Positions 1-11,653 of a stretch of DNA of 64,000 nucleotides are shown here, in pieces; position 1 is the stretch's first letter; the number at the start of each line of letters is the position of its first letter. Position numbers and translations under genes: made by a program. Source of the DNA: Oscheius onirici (taxonomy: Eukaryota > Nematoda > Chromadorea > Rhabditida > Rhabditidae); the NCBI GenBank assembly GCA_932521025.1, contig OW051471.1:6138001-6202000 (forward strand), written 5' to 3'. The notes beneath the pieces are model-generated. The model worked only from the letters and a program-made list of their open reading frames with translations. It ran no database searches and was not told where the DNA came from.

Positions 1-808
1 TGGTTAGGATATAACAGAGGAACCAGACCCAAGCGATGCTCAGAAGATAGGGAAACTGCCCAAAGAGTCTCAGACTTCGACTGCATCCAGGCAGCTTGAC
101 GACGAAATCTTCGAGATATACAGCCATTAGACATACACTTAGCAACATACTGAACATACACAGAATGTCTCAGGCGAAAAATAAAACTTACACGACAGAA
201 ATCCAATGTATTGCCAACTTCTCTTCCATAGTTGGCATTATTGAAATACTCAGTAGTATCATAAGTGGAGTGATTGTCACTGGTCCAATCACACGAGACA
301 GAACTCCAGCAATTCCAGCTCCTCCGAACAAGAAGAAGACACTGCAGGCTGCAAGTAAACTGCCAGAAATCTAGATTCCACATTATTCTCTTTAATAGTA
401 TACAGACTTCGTTCAGACGCCCTTTCCAAATGAAAGGGGCGACGTGATCAATCGGACCATTGATGCACGGATTGCGCATTTTGTAGACAAGGAGAGGAGG
501 CAGAAATGCAATTGACGGACCATGCAAAATAGGCAGTCGAATACCATAAGTACTTTGGAGAATGGTGGCCAAGCCGCATGCGATAAATGTAGCTGCTATC
601 AGTTGAACTCGTAGAGTGACAGTTGAATCCCCAGCACAGACAGCGTCAGAAATAAGAATGGGATAGACCAAAAGACCGGAAGTGCAGACCATCGCTTGCT
701 GAAAAATGAATGCTTTTTGAAAAGACGTCTTGTCACCTGAAAACCAAATAAAATGGCATCTGTCCAACGAGGCACATCATTGACTCCGAGTTGAAGTGTT
801 GCTTTCAT
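1..808 (-). CDS. SLC23-family nucleobase/ascorbate transporter, truncated by window edge
   Basis: This is a multi-pass Na+-coupled ascorbate or nucleobase permease of the plasma membrane. The minus strand reads through at least four exons: 808-737 (starts MKATLQLGVNDVPRWTDAIL), about 698-414, about 376-190, and a last one running off position 1. Family-typical segments are visible in order: an early membrane helix with QAMVCTSGLLVYPI, then RLPILHGPSIAFLPPLL, then GIAGVLSRVIGPVTITPL, and at the edge LFGQFPYLLSIAW. These match the SVCT/NAT fold, where the LP-LQGP-type segment is near the substrate path. The start at 808 lies directly after an acceptor-like TTCCAG, so an upstream exon is possible. 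The C-terminal half and the substrate signature lie outside the window. The second intron (about 37 nt) has a weak GTCTGT donor. The family call is firm; the substrate is unknown. Confidence 0.85.
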
Positions 809-2242
809 CTGGAATCCAAAGGTGACAAGGAAGGAGTGTGACACAACAAGGTGCAAGGTCGACGAACCTGCCTGACTGCCTGCGGCAAGACTTTAATGGA
901 CTTCGAGACGAGAAAAGAAGACCCATAAAAGACACGTTCACTTTTCGAGAGACGTTGTGTAATTGACTGAATGGCAGAATGGAACGAAAGCCCATTATGC
1001 GAACTTTGAAAGAGACAATGGCCGAATCGAAGGAATAACCGGAAAGATTGTTCGTCGGTTATCGACCTACTTTCGAACATTCGGTGATAAACACCTAATC
1101 CTAGACCGAAACTGGATCAGTACTTGGAATCAGTGCAAAATAAACAATACGTGCTACAAGGTTAGCAGGAAATGGTCAAACGCACAGTTGGTTATGCCTT
1201 CAAGTTTGTCCAGGAAACGATTGATTAACTGATTAAAACGATTTATGTGTAACAAGGTAAAGACCACTGAATCGGATTGAAAAATTTTGTTTGAACAATC
1301 TCTTTGGAACAACATAATGGTAGACAGGGCTAACGAGCTGTTTGCCGGTCGGATTAAGGGGGAATCCGGTCAACGTGGTTTCCAGAAGGACATCGCGAGT
1401 GGTCGTTGGTAACAACCCTCCTTGTAGTTATAACGATGCACTTCAGAATTCGACACTTTTTCTAAAACCACGAACAGCAGTATTAAAACATTCTCCCAAA
1501 AAAATCTCAGTAAACAGGCCCCTTGTCCTAAATCTGGTTGCAAGATGATTCTGCTGGAAAACTGAAGAGAGTTGGCCATATTCACCATAAATCAGTAGTG
1601 GTCCCTACGTATTTTGTCAAACAACTCTCCGACTATTTCAATAGGTTCTGCAAGTCCGATCTTATCTTTTTTTATTCGAAATTTCCTGCAGACAAGGTTC
1701 GCCCTTCCAGGGCTAAAGTTACCTACTATTCCCCATATATTCCTTGACATGAACCACGCGAAATCCGTTTTATGTATTTTTATTACTAAATATTTTCCCT
1801 TAATTGTGCGCACAAATCCCTCTGTTTTGATTTCCCTTTAAAGCTGCCGACAGACACAGAAACCTGGGAGCAATTTAAAGTGGATTATAAGAGTTTTCAC
1901 ACATGGAAATGATCAGAATGATCTCGAGAGCTGAGTGAAGTATGGCGCATGGGAAAACAACGGCGCCAAGAGTGTTTCGGCGTAAGACAGCTGGCCGAAG
2001 ATGTCAAACCCTGGAACCAAGTCAGAACCCAAGGAGTCGTATAGGACCTCGAGACTCTCACCTCTAATTAGCGAAGGTGAGTGACGAGGCCGGTTGATAG
2101 GCATCAGTAAAAGAGGCGGCCGCTCATGCCTCTAATAGATCTGGCGCCGGAAGCCCCTAAACTGTCCGCTGTCCAATGACATTGCAAAAGTAACAATTTT
2201 GATTGGAAAACAAAAAAAAGTTGAAAATTATCTAGGAAAGAG
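809..2242. other. Non-coding region between divergent genes
   Basis: About 1.4 kb separate the SLC23 gene (minus) from rmd-1 (plus). I see no coding exon here. The short open frames have no family resemblance and no consistent splice signals. The stretch around 1690-1810 holds GCCCTTCCAGGGCTAAAGTT and TGTGCGCACAAATCCCTCTG, and related wording occurs near 20.33 kb and near 53.78 and 53.98 kb, so it may be an old dispersed repeat. The region should contain both promoters. Confidence 0.5.
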
Positions 2243-2250
2243 TATAAAAG
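2243..2250 (+). promoter_or_regulatory. TATA box candidate of rmd-1
   Basis: TATAAAAG lies about 36 nt before the start codon at 2286. This spacing would leave only a very short 5' leader, which is plausible for a nematode gene. Confidence 0.5.
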
Positions 2251-2285
2251 TTTGGAACTTTTGACTACAAGTCAATACTATTAGG

Positions 2286-2966
2286 ATGGGCTACGAGGAG
2301 CTGGACAAGAAGTTCGGGACAGACGGAGTGGATGTGGTCTACTCGCAGCTGAAGGAACGCTACGAGAAGGGCGAAAAGGACAAGGAACTGCTGTGGCGTC
2401 TCGGTCGTAGCTGTCACGAACTGGCTGCAAAAGAGGCTGACAAGAACAAGAAGAAGAGACTGATCGTCAAAGGACAAGCATACTGTGTGGAGGCCTACAA
2501 TCAGGACCAGACATCGTTCCCAGTTCTCAAATGGGTGGCTGTGACGACGGGTCAGCTGACAGGCTACCTCGGAACGAAGGAGAAGATCGAGCAGGGTTCC
2601 AAGTTCAAGGAATATCTCGACAAGGCGTTGGATATGGACAAGAAGGAGTACAGTCTGCTACACATGCGTGGTCGCTACGCTTTCGGAGTCGCCGGACTCA
2701 ATTGGTTCGAACGCAAGGCTGCTTCCGTCTTCTACAGTACTCCATCAACTGCCACCTATGACGAGGCTCTGGCCGACTTTTTGGCTGCTCATGAGACTCG
2801 TCCTGACTGGCTCGAGAACATCTTCTACATCGCCAAGACCTATCTTCAGCTGAAAGACAAGACCAATGCCAAGAAGTATCTCAGTCTCGGTCTCGCTCTC
2901 AAGACTGCAGACGAGTCTGAATGTGACATCCATGCCGACATGCAGAAGATGCTCAAGAAGGTCTAG
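2286..2966 (+). CDS. rmd-1: Regulator of microtubule dynamics (RMD-1/RMDN family)
   Basis: A 226-residue single-exon protein of the RMDN family, which consists of TPR-like helical repeats. C. elegans RMD-1 associates with microtubules and spindle poles and is needed for chromosome segregation. Visible family features are an N-terminal LLWRLGRSCHELA segment, a central ATTGQ-like motif (VAVTTGQLTGYLGTKEKIEQ), the HMRGRYAFGVAGLNWFERK motif, and a C-terminal TPR unit (LENIFYIAKTYLQLKDKTNA). Unlike vertebrate RMDN2 and RMDN3 it has no N-terminal membrane anchor, so it should be cytosolic like nematode RMD-1. A TATA box sits just upstream and AATAAA follows the stop within about 10 nt. It has no intron, which is unusual among its neighbours. 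Confidence 0.92.
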   Translation: MGYEELDKKFGTDGVDVVYSQLKERYEKGEKDKELLWRLGRSCHELAAKEADKNKKKRLIVKGQAYCVEAYNQDQTSFPVLKWVAVTTGQLTGYLGTKEKIEQGSKFKEYLDKALDMDKKEYSLLHMRGRYAFGVAGLNWFERKAASVFYSTPSTATYDEALADFLAAHETRPDWLENIFYIAKTYLQLKDKTNAKKYLSLGLALKTADESECDIHADMQKMLKKV

Positions 2967-5803
2967 ACACAATAAACCTTACCATTGACAACATCTTTAC
3001 TGTCCATAAATCGACTCCCGCGTTTGCAGTAGTCGTTAATCCTCTTAATTGCCATAATTGCACAACTGTAGTCAGCTAGATGACGGGAATGGTGCCAGGG
3101 GGAAGGAGCATGCGCAGATAGGACTGTAAACTCCGAAGAGGCACTATAACAGGTGTTTCGAGTAAGGTGATGGATAGAAACATGAGGTAAACGAAGTGGT
3201 TTTTATGCTTTCAAGACACGGTTTCGTAGTGCTCGGGAAAAACTGTTTGTTCAAGCCCGTCCAGGAATAAAGAATGAAAACTTGAAAAGGCCGAAGTTAT
3301 CACTTTTGACTCCCATGATTGTCTGGCTGACAGCAATTTGATACCCGCAGAGTTTATCACCTTACCGTCCATGTGTGTCGGCTCGTTTCTGAGGTTCCCT
3401 TCGGCAGTCGGGTCATTTGTCCCTGGGTGCAGGCGGTTCTCTTATGCCGTAATTGACCCAATTATCTCCTCATCTTTACTTTTTATAGTATTTTATTTAA
3501 AAAAAAGTTGGGATAAATCTGGAGAATATTTATGTTTCGAGAGGGAGATAGCCAGTCTTGACCTTATTAACCTTGACTCTGTGCGCAACCGAGCGCGAGT
3601 TCTTGATTTATGGCTAATAAACGAGATGTTACATGGAGGATTGATCCCGGGAATCTTGTCTCCATTCACATTACCATAAGCGAGCTGGAAGAGACGGTCG
3701 TACGTCATTCATGGGGGCCATTTGCAAGTGGACCACAGCTGTCACCAAACACCCGCTGCACAGATTCCATCTCCGAGAAGCTCGAGACTACATGGAGCAG
3801 AAATCGTCCTTTTCAGGAATTTTTCTTACAAATGATACGGGTTTATTCTGGCCCATCTTCTTTTTGGACCCCCACTTTTCGGGTAAACAGAGTCAGCTGT
3901 TATTCAGTTTGTCTCCCACAGTAGCTTATGTAACCGAGCTGTCTTGAGGGGTCAGTATAAACATCCCTGTCAGAAGTAAACGAGAGTGTTAATGTCCCCC
4001 AAATTTCTCGTCGGCCATTCGGCTAGATGTAATCTTCAAGAGTGACACGTTTTCTCGTCGTTCTACGGTAGGAACGGATCCTCGCTGACCCAGTTGAAGC
4101 TGTCATTAACACTTGATGGTTGTTTTGAGAGGAACGGAAGGAATTCCCTCGACGATCATCCTATTAAAGGCATCAAATGGGCCGAGAGCACATAATGAAT
4201 AATATGCAATTGAATGATAAATCTCAGCGACTGACAGCTAGCCGGTAAGGACTGCGTAGAGCTGAGAGGCACAGACAGCGACAGATTTTATGCTAATGTC
4301 GAGCTATGATCCCCGGGGCGACAACAGCCTCTCCTTCTTTAAATCCTCTTTCTTTCATCTAATTGGCGTGCGGTAACTTGTGGCGAAGTCAGCTGTGTCG
4401 TAGCTTCATTAGCCAACACTTTGCGGCTCAGCAATCGTCTGACAAACTGACCGGCAGGTGTCTTCTTGCTAATAGTCGCCGCGTTTCCAACGACAATTTA
4501 TAGCCAGCAACTGCTCTACCGTAGACAATTTGCAATCTCAATTCGCAGGTCCCAGATTCCCTTGACGAGCTGTCACGATATCTCAATAATCTGAGTTACT
4601 TTCTAAGACACACCGGTCTGTCCGGAGGCTCTGCTACGGGCCTCCGTTCTCGCAGGCGTCGTCACCTCGCGCCACGCATGTCAGCAACCAAAGACGCGGC
4701 CGCCATTTCAACCCTTTCGAATCTCGACTTGTATTTCCAATTAGAGAAAGACGATTACTGTGACTCCCAGGGGAAGACCTCGCTTATCACGCGAAGACGT
4801 TCGCCATTTATCCGCCATACACACTCCATTAATTGAGTAAGCGACTACGGTAACGGACGAATTATCCTCCTGACAATGAGTCGCTTTTCGACTACCACTA
4901 GAACTAGGAATAAAACCTCCCCTTCCCACTATTTCACTAGTATTAACAACTATATAGATTTTGTTTCTTCTTTGCGTCCTAGAATATCTGAATCAAGTTC
5001 GTTCTAGTGACTTTATTGAAACCGCTGGATTCTCTACCATTCCATGTGGATGAACGTTTCAGTCAACACCGTTGTCCAACTTCATGTAGGTATTCAAACA
5101 ACCTGTCACCACAGAGTAATGAACTTTTGCGACTACCTAAAGAGATACTTTAAAGAGTTCTTTGCTTCTATTCCTTTTATTCGGGTCCCATCGTATTATA
5201 TAATTCATGAAAGTTGGAAAAGTGGTTTGCCAATTTTACTTTCTTCATTCAACATACGAAGACGTGTGAACACATCTTCAGTTTTCAGATGCTATCGGCT
5301 CACTTGTTGGCAGATGACAAGCCCATTTGTCGTCGGAGGCGTTATCTGCGTGATAAGCGACCCGACTTACCGTAACCCTCTGGCCAGGTCCCTCTCTCTC
5401 CCAGTCATCGTTGACTCCGCCCTTTCGGCCCGACCGGAGGCCGAGTCATGCCCGCCTCCTCTCGTGCAGTTCTTCGGCATCATTTCCTATCGTTCCGGCT
5501 CATCTTACCGATTATCATCTAAGCATCTTGTAGATTATCACCCGGCACATATGTTCCAGTTGATATCAGTCAGCGAGAAAAAAAACGGAGAGATTTTGTC
5601 GCGAGTCGGAGTAGCCACACTAATCCAGGAGACGTCTGCGCGGCGAATGATGACCACACAAACACTTTCTTGGGTATCTCTAAGCGTGAGTAAGAAGTGA
5701 ACTCCCTTCTGTCGACCTCCTCTATATATTACCTCAAATACACCTCTGAAGCCTCTCTCCATGTGTCACTCTCTAAAGTTCTTTCTCTTCAGTAGTTGTT
5801 CCG
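2967..5803. other. 2.8-kb non-coding region upstream of the GATA factor
   Basis: No convincing gene is seen. A 218-residue open frame at 5044-5700 has no domain resemblance and sits where a promoter is expected. WGATAR-type sites occur at 3462-3467, 4215-4220, 4784-4789, 5342-5347, 5351-5357, 5512-5517 and 5535-5540. The size fits a developmental regulator with extended cis-control. Confidence 0.5.
5342..5540. promoter_or_regulatory. Cluster of GATA-factor sites upstream of elt-1
   Basis: TTATCT (5342-5347) and TGATAAG (5351-5357) form a closely spaced inverted pair, followed by TTATCA at 5512-5517 and at 5535-5540. All lie within 470 bp of the start codon of a GATA factor. Autoregulation of GATA genes is common in animals; that these sites work is inference. 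Confidence 0.4.
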
Positions 5804-8201
5804 ATGAGTTCAACTGCAGAGTACAAATTCATTCCGACGATGTACGCCATTGGAGATCAGATCGCCGACGGAATGACGATGCAACAGATGCAGATGGTGG
5901 ACGATTCATCGACCATTTCTGACTGCAATGTACTCGATTCGAGTGGCGATCTGCAGACTTCCTCGGAGGAAAATGTGAGTGACCCGTTTCTTGTCTTTCC
6001 CAGCAGCGAGTCATCCTGACTCATCATGTCTCATACCCTTATTCTCGCTGTCTCATTCGACCTTATTCCGTCTTAGAAGACGGTAATTGTTACAACAAAC
6101 ACGTGCTTTTAGATAAGAAATTTGTTATTTCTTTGAGAAATTCTAACCTTGAGTGACTGAAAACATGTCCACTATGTCACGAAAAAAAATATATGTCACG
6201 AACAACAGTACTTTTATATAAAGATAGTTTGCTTTTCAGGTATTCTCCCCGGTCAAGCCAGCCCCTTTCTACAACCCGGCAACGACAAATCTGTACTATG
6301 CGGCTCCAGCCAAGACGGACAGCTACACAGGAACAACGACAGGTAAGCAGAAATGGAGATGCTTCCCTAGGGAAAGACTCTTTTCGCTCCATTGCCTCGT
6401 GCCCATCATGGCCATTGATTACGGCCGGGAAATGAATCCCGAAGCGTTGGCCCAATAGGCCAGACGATTAAACAACTCTGAACAGACTGACTTATGGCTC
6501 TAGTCGGCATTCTCTCAAAGAGATTTCAGGCTATCCTTTGATGTACCAGAATGTCTTCCCTTCAACCTACTTGCAATCATCGACAGCAGCTTGTACCGAT
6601 CCGACATCTGCCTTCCAATCAACCGTGATGGATCCTTCAGTTTTCAGCAGTAGCGCATTGTGCATAGGCTTCGTAAAAGTGAAATTCAGCCACAAACGGA
6701 GCCAATTTCTACAGTAGCTATTCCAACTACTCCGGATTCGACTACACTCTCCCTCACTCAACTACCCTCCCTCTTCGAGTACCAGCTGTGCCTTCCACTT
6801 CAACTTCCAGCAGTTCTTCGTCTGGAAACTCGGGTTCGACGCCTCGAAACAAGAACAACAATCGTAACGGCATTTTTATTCGTCAAGTAATCTTTATACA
6901 GTTACAGCAGAAGGTCGAGAATGTCTCAACTGTGGAGTGACGAATACGCCTCTCTGGAGAAGAGACAATGCCGGTCATTACCTCTGTAATGCCTGTGGTC
7001 TTTACTCTAAAATGAACGGACACAACAGGCCGTTGGTGAAACCGAAAAAGAGACAGGTGAATCGATTCTTTCAAAGTTTGGGTTACGGTCCGTCTTTGAC
7101 TGTCTGGACACTCTTTCTCTGATCGACCTTGATCGTCGACGAAGGAGGAGAGGGTGAGGTAGAAGTTACGCAACGCGATGGATTCGTCAAAATAACTCAC
7201 TGGGGATGACTAATTGGGCTGGCTTTTGATGAGTCAGGGTGTTCCTAGCCGGCATTGGGAAATCCACCAGTTTGCTCTGAACAAATCGAGTTCGATCTTC
7301 TGCCTTCGCTTTTTGAACATTTGAGAAACCTACTCGTTTAAATAGAGCACCAGACGATTTCGTCACCTGGAAGTGTACCGGCTCTTTACCGTTTGCTAAA
7401 GCTTTCCACTTGGCCTTGACACAGTAGAAGCCAAAGTCTGTTAAAAACTGCAAGTCCAAAAGTTACTTGCTATCTAATCCGAACAACTCTTGCCTTGCTA
7501 CGATGATTCTGGTGTTCACGGACAGACGGACAGAGTCAACCACAGACAGCCCAGTTTTTTAATAGTTTGGATATTTCTTCCAAAAGGGCCTATCGAGCAC
7601 ATGCAAAAAGTGGCCGCTCGGAGGTCAGACTCGCGCTATCTTCGACACATCGACGACCTTTGCCATTGCCATAAATCAGCGCCTACCTGACTAACAAATG
7701 CTCCTTCTCGACTTTACCGTAACCTTTTCAGAGTACCCAGAAGCGGACAGGAGTCTCTTGTGCCAACTGTAAGACGAACAACACGACTCTCTGGAGACGG
7801 AATGGAAGTGGCGAGCCCGTCTGCAACGCCTGTGGTCTCTACTACAAACTGCATCAGGTACGAGACGACCAAAAGACAGCCGCTCGCTCGCGCAATAGGT
7901 GTTGCGCGCAGTAATTAACCGCTCGGCGGCATAACATTCGGAAAGAGCTGAGACGGAGTAATGGTTTAATTGGGGACGAGAGTCAAGGTAGATTTTTTAG
8001 GTGGATCGGCCATTGGGCATGAAAAAGGAGACTATTCAGTCGAGAAACAGGAAAATGTCTTCCAAGTCGAAAAAGAACAAAGGATCTGGAATGGACGATT
8101 ATTCTATGAAAGGATACGAGACGAAGATGTACGACAAGATGCCAATGCAACTAAACTACTTCAGTCAACCCTATCCGACCACTTTCATGTTCACCCAATA
8201 G
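5804..8201 (+). CDS. elt-1: Two-zinc-finger GATA transcription factor, ELT-1 type
   Basis: A nuclear DNA-binding regulator that recognises WGATAR; C. elegans ELT-1 specifies epidermal fate. Six exons are readable: 5804-5974, 6240-6342, about 6530-6625, about 6667-6862, about 6908-7056, 7732-7857 and 8001-8201 (the third and fourth are split by a 40-nt intron starting GTAGCG). The first 180 residues are Ser/Thr/Tyr-rich and presumably activate transcription. The N-terminal finger is [20 protein letters not shown] then [10 protein letters not shown]; the C-terminal finger is [20 protein letters not shown] then [13 protein letters not shown], followed by the basic tail [19 protein letters not shown]. 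Two fingers and this tail match ELT-1 and vertebrate GATA1-3 rather than single-finger worm GATA factors. The protein ends [11 protein letters not shown]. The leader has TTCTCTTCAG 14 nt before the start, a possible trans-splice acceptor. A poly(A) signal is at 8377-8382. Confidence 0.93.
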
Positions 8202-8921
8202 ACTTCCAGATGTCCCCCTTTTCTCCAAAATTGTGATTTCCAAACCCGCCTGTGCCAAATTGTACAGCCTATTTATTCTCTATTATCACTGTCAGATTTC
8301 CTCAAATTGTCTGGGTCAAGCTTTGTTCACTTTCTCTCTCATTTCTGCTGTTCAAATGTGCTTTTCATCTCGAGAAAATAAAGATATTTAATGCAACTCT
8401 CTCAACCAATTACGGGATTACTGTAAGTCATCCCTGCCTTTCGCACTTCCTACTCTTTAATACGCAGCGTAATCGGATAATTATGGGAAACAGTCTAGAA
8501 AAGATGAAATTCAGGTGGCGGCTCGTCAAAAACGGCAGTCAATCAAAGCTGTCAGTTTTCGTTTCGGACGACACGGTAGCTCATTTGTTCCTTTTGTCTT
8601 TTCGAAGGAACTGCCTGTTCAACCGGCTGTCCTCATGCTATCGCTCTCTGCCATCTTTCGATGATTACAATCTCTCAGGTCCATGGGCGCGTTTCGGGCG
8701 ACAAATATCTGAAAGTTAGGAGAGGAGGGGTTCGAATCAGATAGGACTACCAACGGACCAGATAAAAGACCGCAGTTTGTGCCGAGGGAAGATGCCATCG
8801 GAAGCAGTCTCTCACGACAACTGTTTACGTTCGAACTCTACAAATCAGTGGCTGTCAAGAGCAAAAACGCCTCCTCTCGATTTATGCGTCTAACAGGTGA
8901 GATTCTTTATTTATAAGATGA
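8202..8921. other. Convergent 3' region
   Basis: Holds the elt-1 3' UTR with AATAAA at 8377-8382. On the minus strand, AATAAA lies at 8906-8911, just downstream of the peptide-precursor stop. A 155-residue open frame at 8252-8719 has no family resemblance and overlaps the UTR, so I do not call it. Confidence 0.5.
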
Positions 8922-9193
8922 CTAGAGACTGCGTCTGAATCTAGGTTTTAGGTGGCTCAACAGCTGCTGAAGGTAGGCATTTTCGCCATGATAGGCTAGT
9001 GGAACACGGCGAAATCTGAAGCTTATTTTGTATGTTAAAGGCTTGTTTTGTATCGTTTCTACTGAGAGACAAACCTCGGGCCGAAGTAGCCATCTTCGAC
9101 AAACTGTTGCTCCTCACCGGATGCGGAGGCTGCCACCATGACGGAAAGGACAGAGAAGGCGATTACCAGGAGCAGGAGGGAGATCTGTGACAT
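8922..9193 (-). CDS. Putative secreted neuropeptide-like precursor with two PRF-RR units
   Basis: A 70-residue precursor in two exons (9193-9075 and 9015-8922). The intron is 60 nt, with donor GAG/GTTTGT and acceptor CTTCAG. Residues 1-25 form a signal peptide (MSQISLLLLVIAFSVLSVMV then AASAS). Two peptides then each end in PRF directly before a dibasic RR: one ends DGYFGPRF, the other ends AYLQQLLSHLKPRF. The protein ends RRSL. The second peptide, with its helical part and C-terminal PRF, recalls the C-terminus of NPF/NPY-type peptides. However, no Gly stands before the RR, so C-terminal amidation is not encoded. Without splicing the frame ends FVSQ-stop. A poly(A) signal lies 11 nt past the stop. 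A longer in-frame start exists upstream, but the signal peptide favours 9193. Function is inferred. Confidence 0.55.
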
Positions 9194-9329
9194 CTCTGTA
9201 ATCATCTGATTAACGAGTCCCGGAATATGGAGCTCAGAGAGTATTGGAACAGGTTCAACTGACTCAACCCTTCGTCGGTACATTTACCAAAGTCTAGTGT
9301 TTCTCAGTGGAGAAAACAGGAAGATGGCC

Positions 9330-9578
9330 TCAAACTTCGTCTATGAGTTTGATAAGTTTGTGATGAAGGACAGTGTTTGTCCTCATCTGCATCGGATTGA
9401 GAGGACCAGACGACATGTTGATTCTTTCTTTATGAATGTATTTCCGGTCAACATAGAAGACAGGCGTTAAAAAGTAAACCCAAGACGGAATTCCGATGTT
9501 CGAAACGCTGGGATCTGCGTAGGAAAACTGAAACTCGGCCTCGGTCATAATTGGGAGAGGGAATGTGACCCTAGCCAC
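9330..9578 (-). CDS. Possible small hypothetical protein
   Basis: An uninterrupted 82-codon frame, or 72 codons from the internal start MTEAEFQFSY. It contains PSWVYFLTPVFYVDRKYIHK and ends VLHHKLIKLIDEV. I recognise no family, and no clear promoter or splice sites. It lies 137 bp upstream of the peptide precursor on the same strand and could equally be an intron or intergenic chance frame. Confidence 0.25.
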   Translation of the reverse strand: MARVTFPLPIMTEAEFQFSYADPSVSNIGIPSWVYFLTPVFYVDRKYIHKERINMSSGPLNPMQMRTNTVLHHKLIKLIDEV

Positions 9579-10112
9579 AGCTCGACTAATTGCTACAGCA
9601 CATTTCGTGGTTATTGCTTCTTAAACAGGTAAACAAGATCCAATTGAAAGAGCTACTTGCTAGAAAAAGAGCAAAAACCATGTGATAAAACCATGACTTT
9701 CATTGCATGCTGCAATGAAAGTACTCAGCTGACGAGTAGGATAGAATAACTACTAGGAAATGAAGCGGAAGTTAGGGAGGTGGAGAAGATGAAAGATTTA
9801 GCAGAGTGCGGAGTGGCGGCATAAACAGCAAGGATTTACTGAAGCAGACGAAATATTTTTGCCGAAAACAATCCGAAACAATGACTCTTTGACACGAAGT
9901 TGGCTGCTTGAAATCACGCCATCCTTACAATGAGCTTCCATCCGGAATGCCGGCCTAGCTAACGAGTGTCTGATTTCTAACTTCGGAGTTACGTTTCATT
10001 GGAAATAGTATTGAGTATCCATTTTCTCCGGCATGAGCAAACCGGGATTATTGACAGACATACAAATTTGGAAAGCGACAAAAGACAGGAAAACCGGGTG
10101 CAGCGGTGGGGA

Positions 10113-11034
10113 TTAGTTGTCTTCCTCGCCATCGTCGACTTCTTCGGTGTCCTCATCGGCGAGCTCTTCCAGGCTGTCGTCAATGTCACCAATATCGGGA
10201 CAAATGAAGTATTGAACGGGGTTGGGCCAAAGGTCATCTTTGACGACCTCAAACGTTTGTATTAGCTAAAAACAAATGAGTGAAACCTCGGCAATATCGT
10301 CCTGGTTGGGATCAGACTCGGAAACAAGCCATTGGAAGAACGAAGGATCAATATTGTCAGCTGCAGGAAGAAGGGATTTGCCTTCCTTCCACTTGATATA
10401 GTTCACAGACGAGGTGGTATGTTCACCAGACAAGATGTACTTCTTCTCGATCTAAATTTCAAAAATAGGTGTTTAAAAAAATGAGAACTAACGAATTCGT
10501 TTTCGAAGAACTCATTCGGGCCGAAGTGTACACGAATAGTGAATCCCTGCTTGATATCATCCTTTTCTTCAACCTGAATTTGAAACTACCCCAAGACGTG
10601 GGGGAATCAAACCTCAACGTTAGTGATGCAGTTCAGGAGATCAAGTTCATTATCTTCAATAATTGAGCCCAGTTGAGGATGGTTACTGATGGCTTGAGAC
10701 CAAAAGTTAGGAATCTCTTTCGTCTGCTCGGCTCGCTTTACGTACAGTGGCTTTCGAAGTCCGTTATATTTTTGTTCAATCTGAAATGAATACTGAAGAG
10801 ATAAATGTTTGTTGAATAAAATATGGCGGAAATTTAAGGTGAACTCGTTTTCGGTGTAAAAAAAAGTTTGCTCACCTTGAGGATCTCGTCTGAAGCCTTC
10901 TCGTTGAGGTGATCGATCTCACTTTGAACCTCATCTATCTGGACCAGTGACTGCTTCGTCACGTCGGAAAGTTCCTCTAAGTGCTTGGGAATATCACCAA
11001 TTTTTGCCTTCTTGGCAGCTGGAGGAGAGGACAT
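10113..11034 (-). CDS. SET/TAF-I histone chaperone (NAP1 family)
   Basis: A nuclear histone chaperone and PP2A inhibitor (SET/I2PP2A); the C. elegans relative is spr-2. The N-terminus is MSSPPAAKKAKIGDIPKHLE followed by a dimerisation helix (VQIDEVQSEIDHLNEKASDE). Next come IEQKYNGLRKPLYVKRAE, IPNFWSQAISNHPQLGS, IRVHFGPNEFFEN and SFFQWLV, all typical of the NAP/SET earmuff domain. The C-terminus is acidic (ADEDTEEVDDGEEDN). At least four short introns interrupt it, the first after codon 53 (donor at 10875). It is divergent from the RSBN1/DPY-21 gene, 620 bp away, so the two chromatin genes may share a promoter region. Confidence 0.93.
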
Positions 11035-11653
11035 TGTTCCTAAAAAAACAGTAAGAACCATGTAATTGAGACAGAAGTTCTAAGAAAATACATGGCAAAA
11101 GAATAGATTAAAATGGAAAAAAACTGTGTATAAGGTTATAAGCAAGGTTGTTTAGGATGGCAAAACCACGTTCAAAAAAAAGAACACAACCGAAGAAATT
11201 CGAAATCGTTTCAAAACCCAGTCTGTTGCGTATTTTTCAAACTTCACGTAACTTTGCGTACGCACGCGAGAGTCATGCGACGCGGCTGTTGGCCCAGACC
11301 CAACAAAGTGACGTCGGTACTTTATGAGTCTATTACAGCACTCTTTGTTTTATTTACCACACTGGATCGCTATTCTTCTGTTGTCGAAATAGAACTCGTT
11401 TAAACTCTTAGTTTCTCAAAAAACTTCTATTAGACATGAACGTACCACCATACTATATTTATCTTGTCAAAAGCAAATTCGAAACCTTTTTTTGACGTTT
11501 TTGGAACGTTTTACAGTGACAGACGTTGTCAAAGACTGATCCAAAACATAGTCATCGATATAATTGTGAGTTCTCATCGGACTTATCCAAAATATAGATA
11601 ATCACGTACGCTCTCCAAGTACTTTACAGACGTCTGGTTCTATCGGTAGTCGC
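11035..11653. promoter_or_regulatory. Shared divergent promoter region of SET and RSBN1/dpy-21
   Basis: No coding exon is evident in these 620 bp. A CRE-like TGACGTC is at 11309-11315. Transcription should leave in both directions; the exact starts cannot be read. Confidence 0.4.

Noticed and set aside
5044..5700. 218-codon open frame upstream of elt-1
   Set aside because: No domain resemblance, no splice logic, and it overlaps GATA-site-rich promoter DNA; probably chance.
8252..8719. 155-codon open frame after elt-1
   Set aside because: Overlaps the elt-1 3' UTR and its poly(A) signal; composition is not protein-like.
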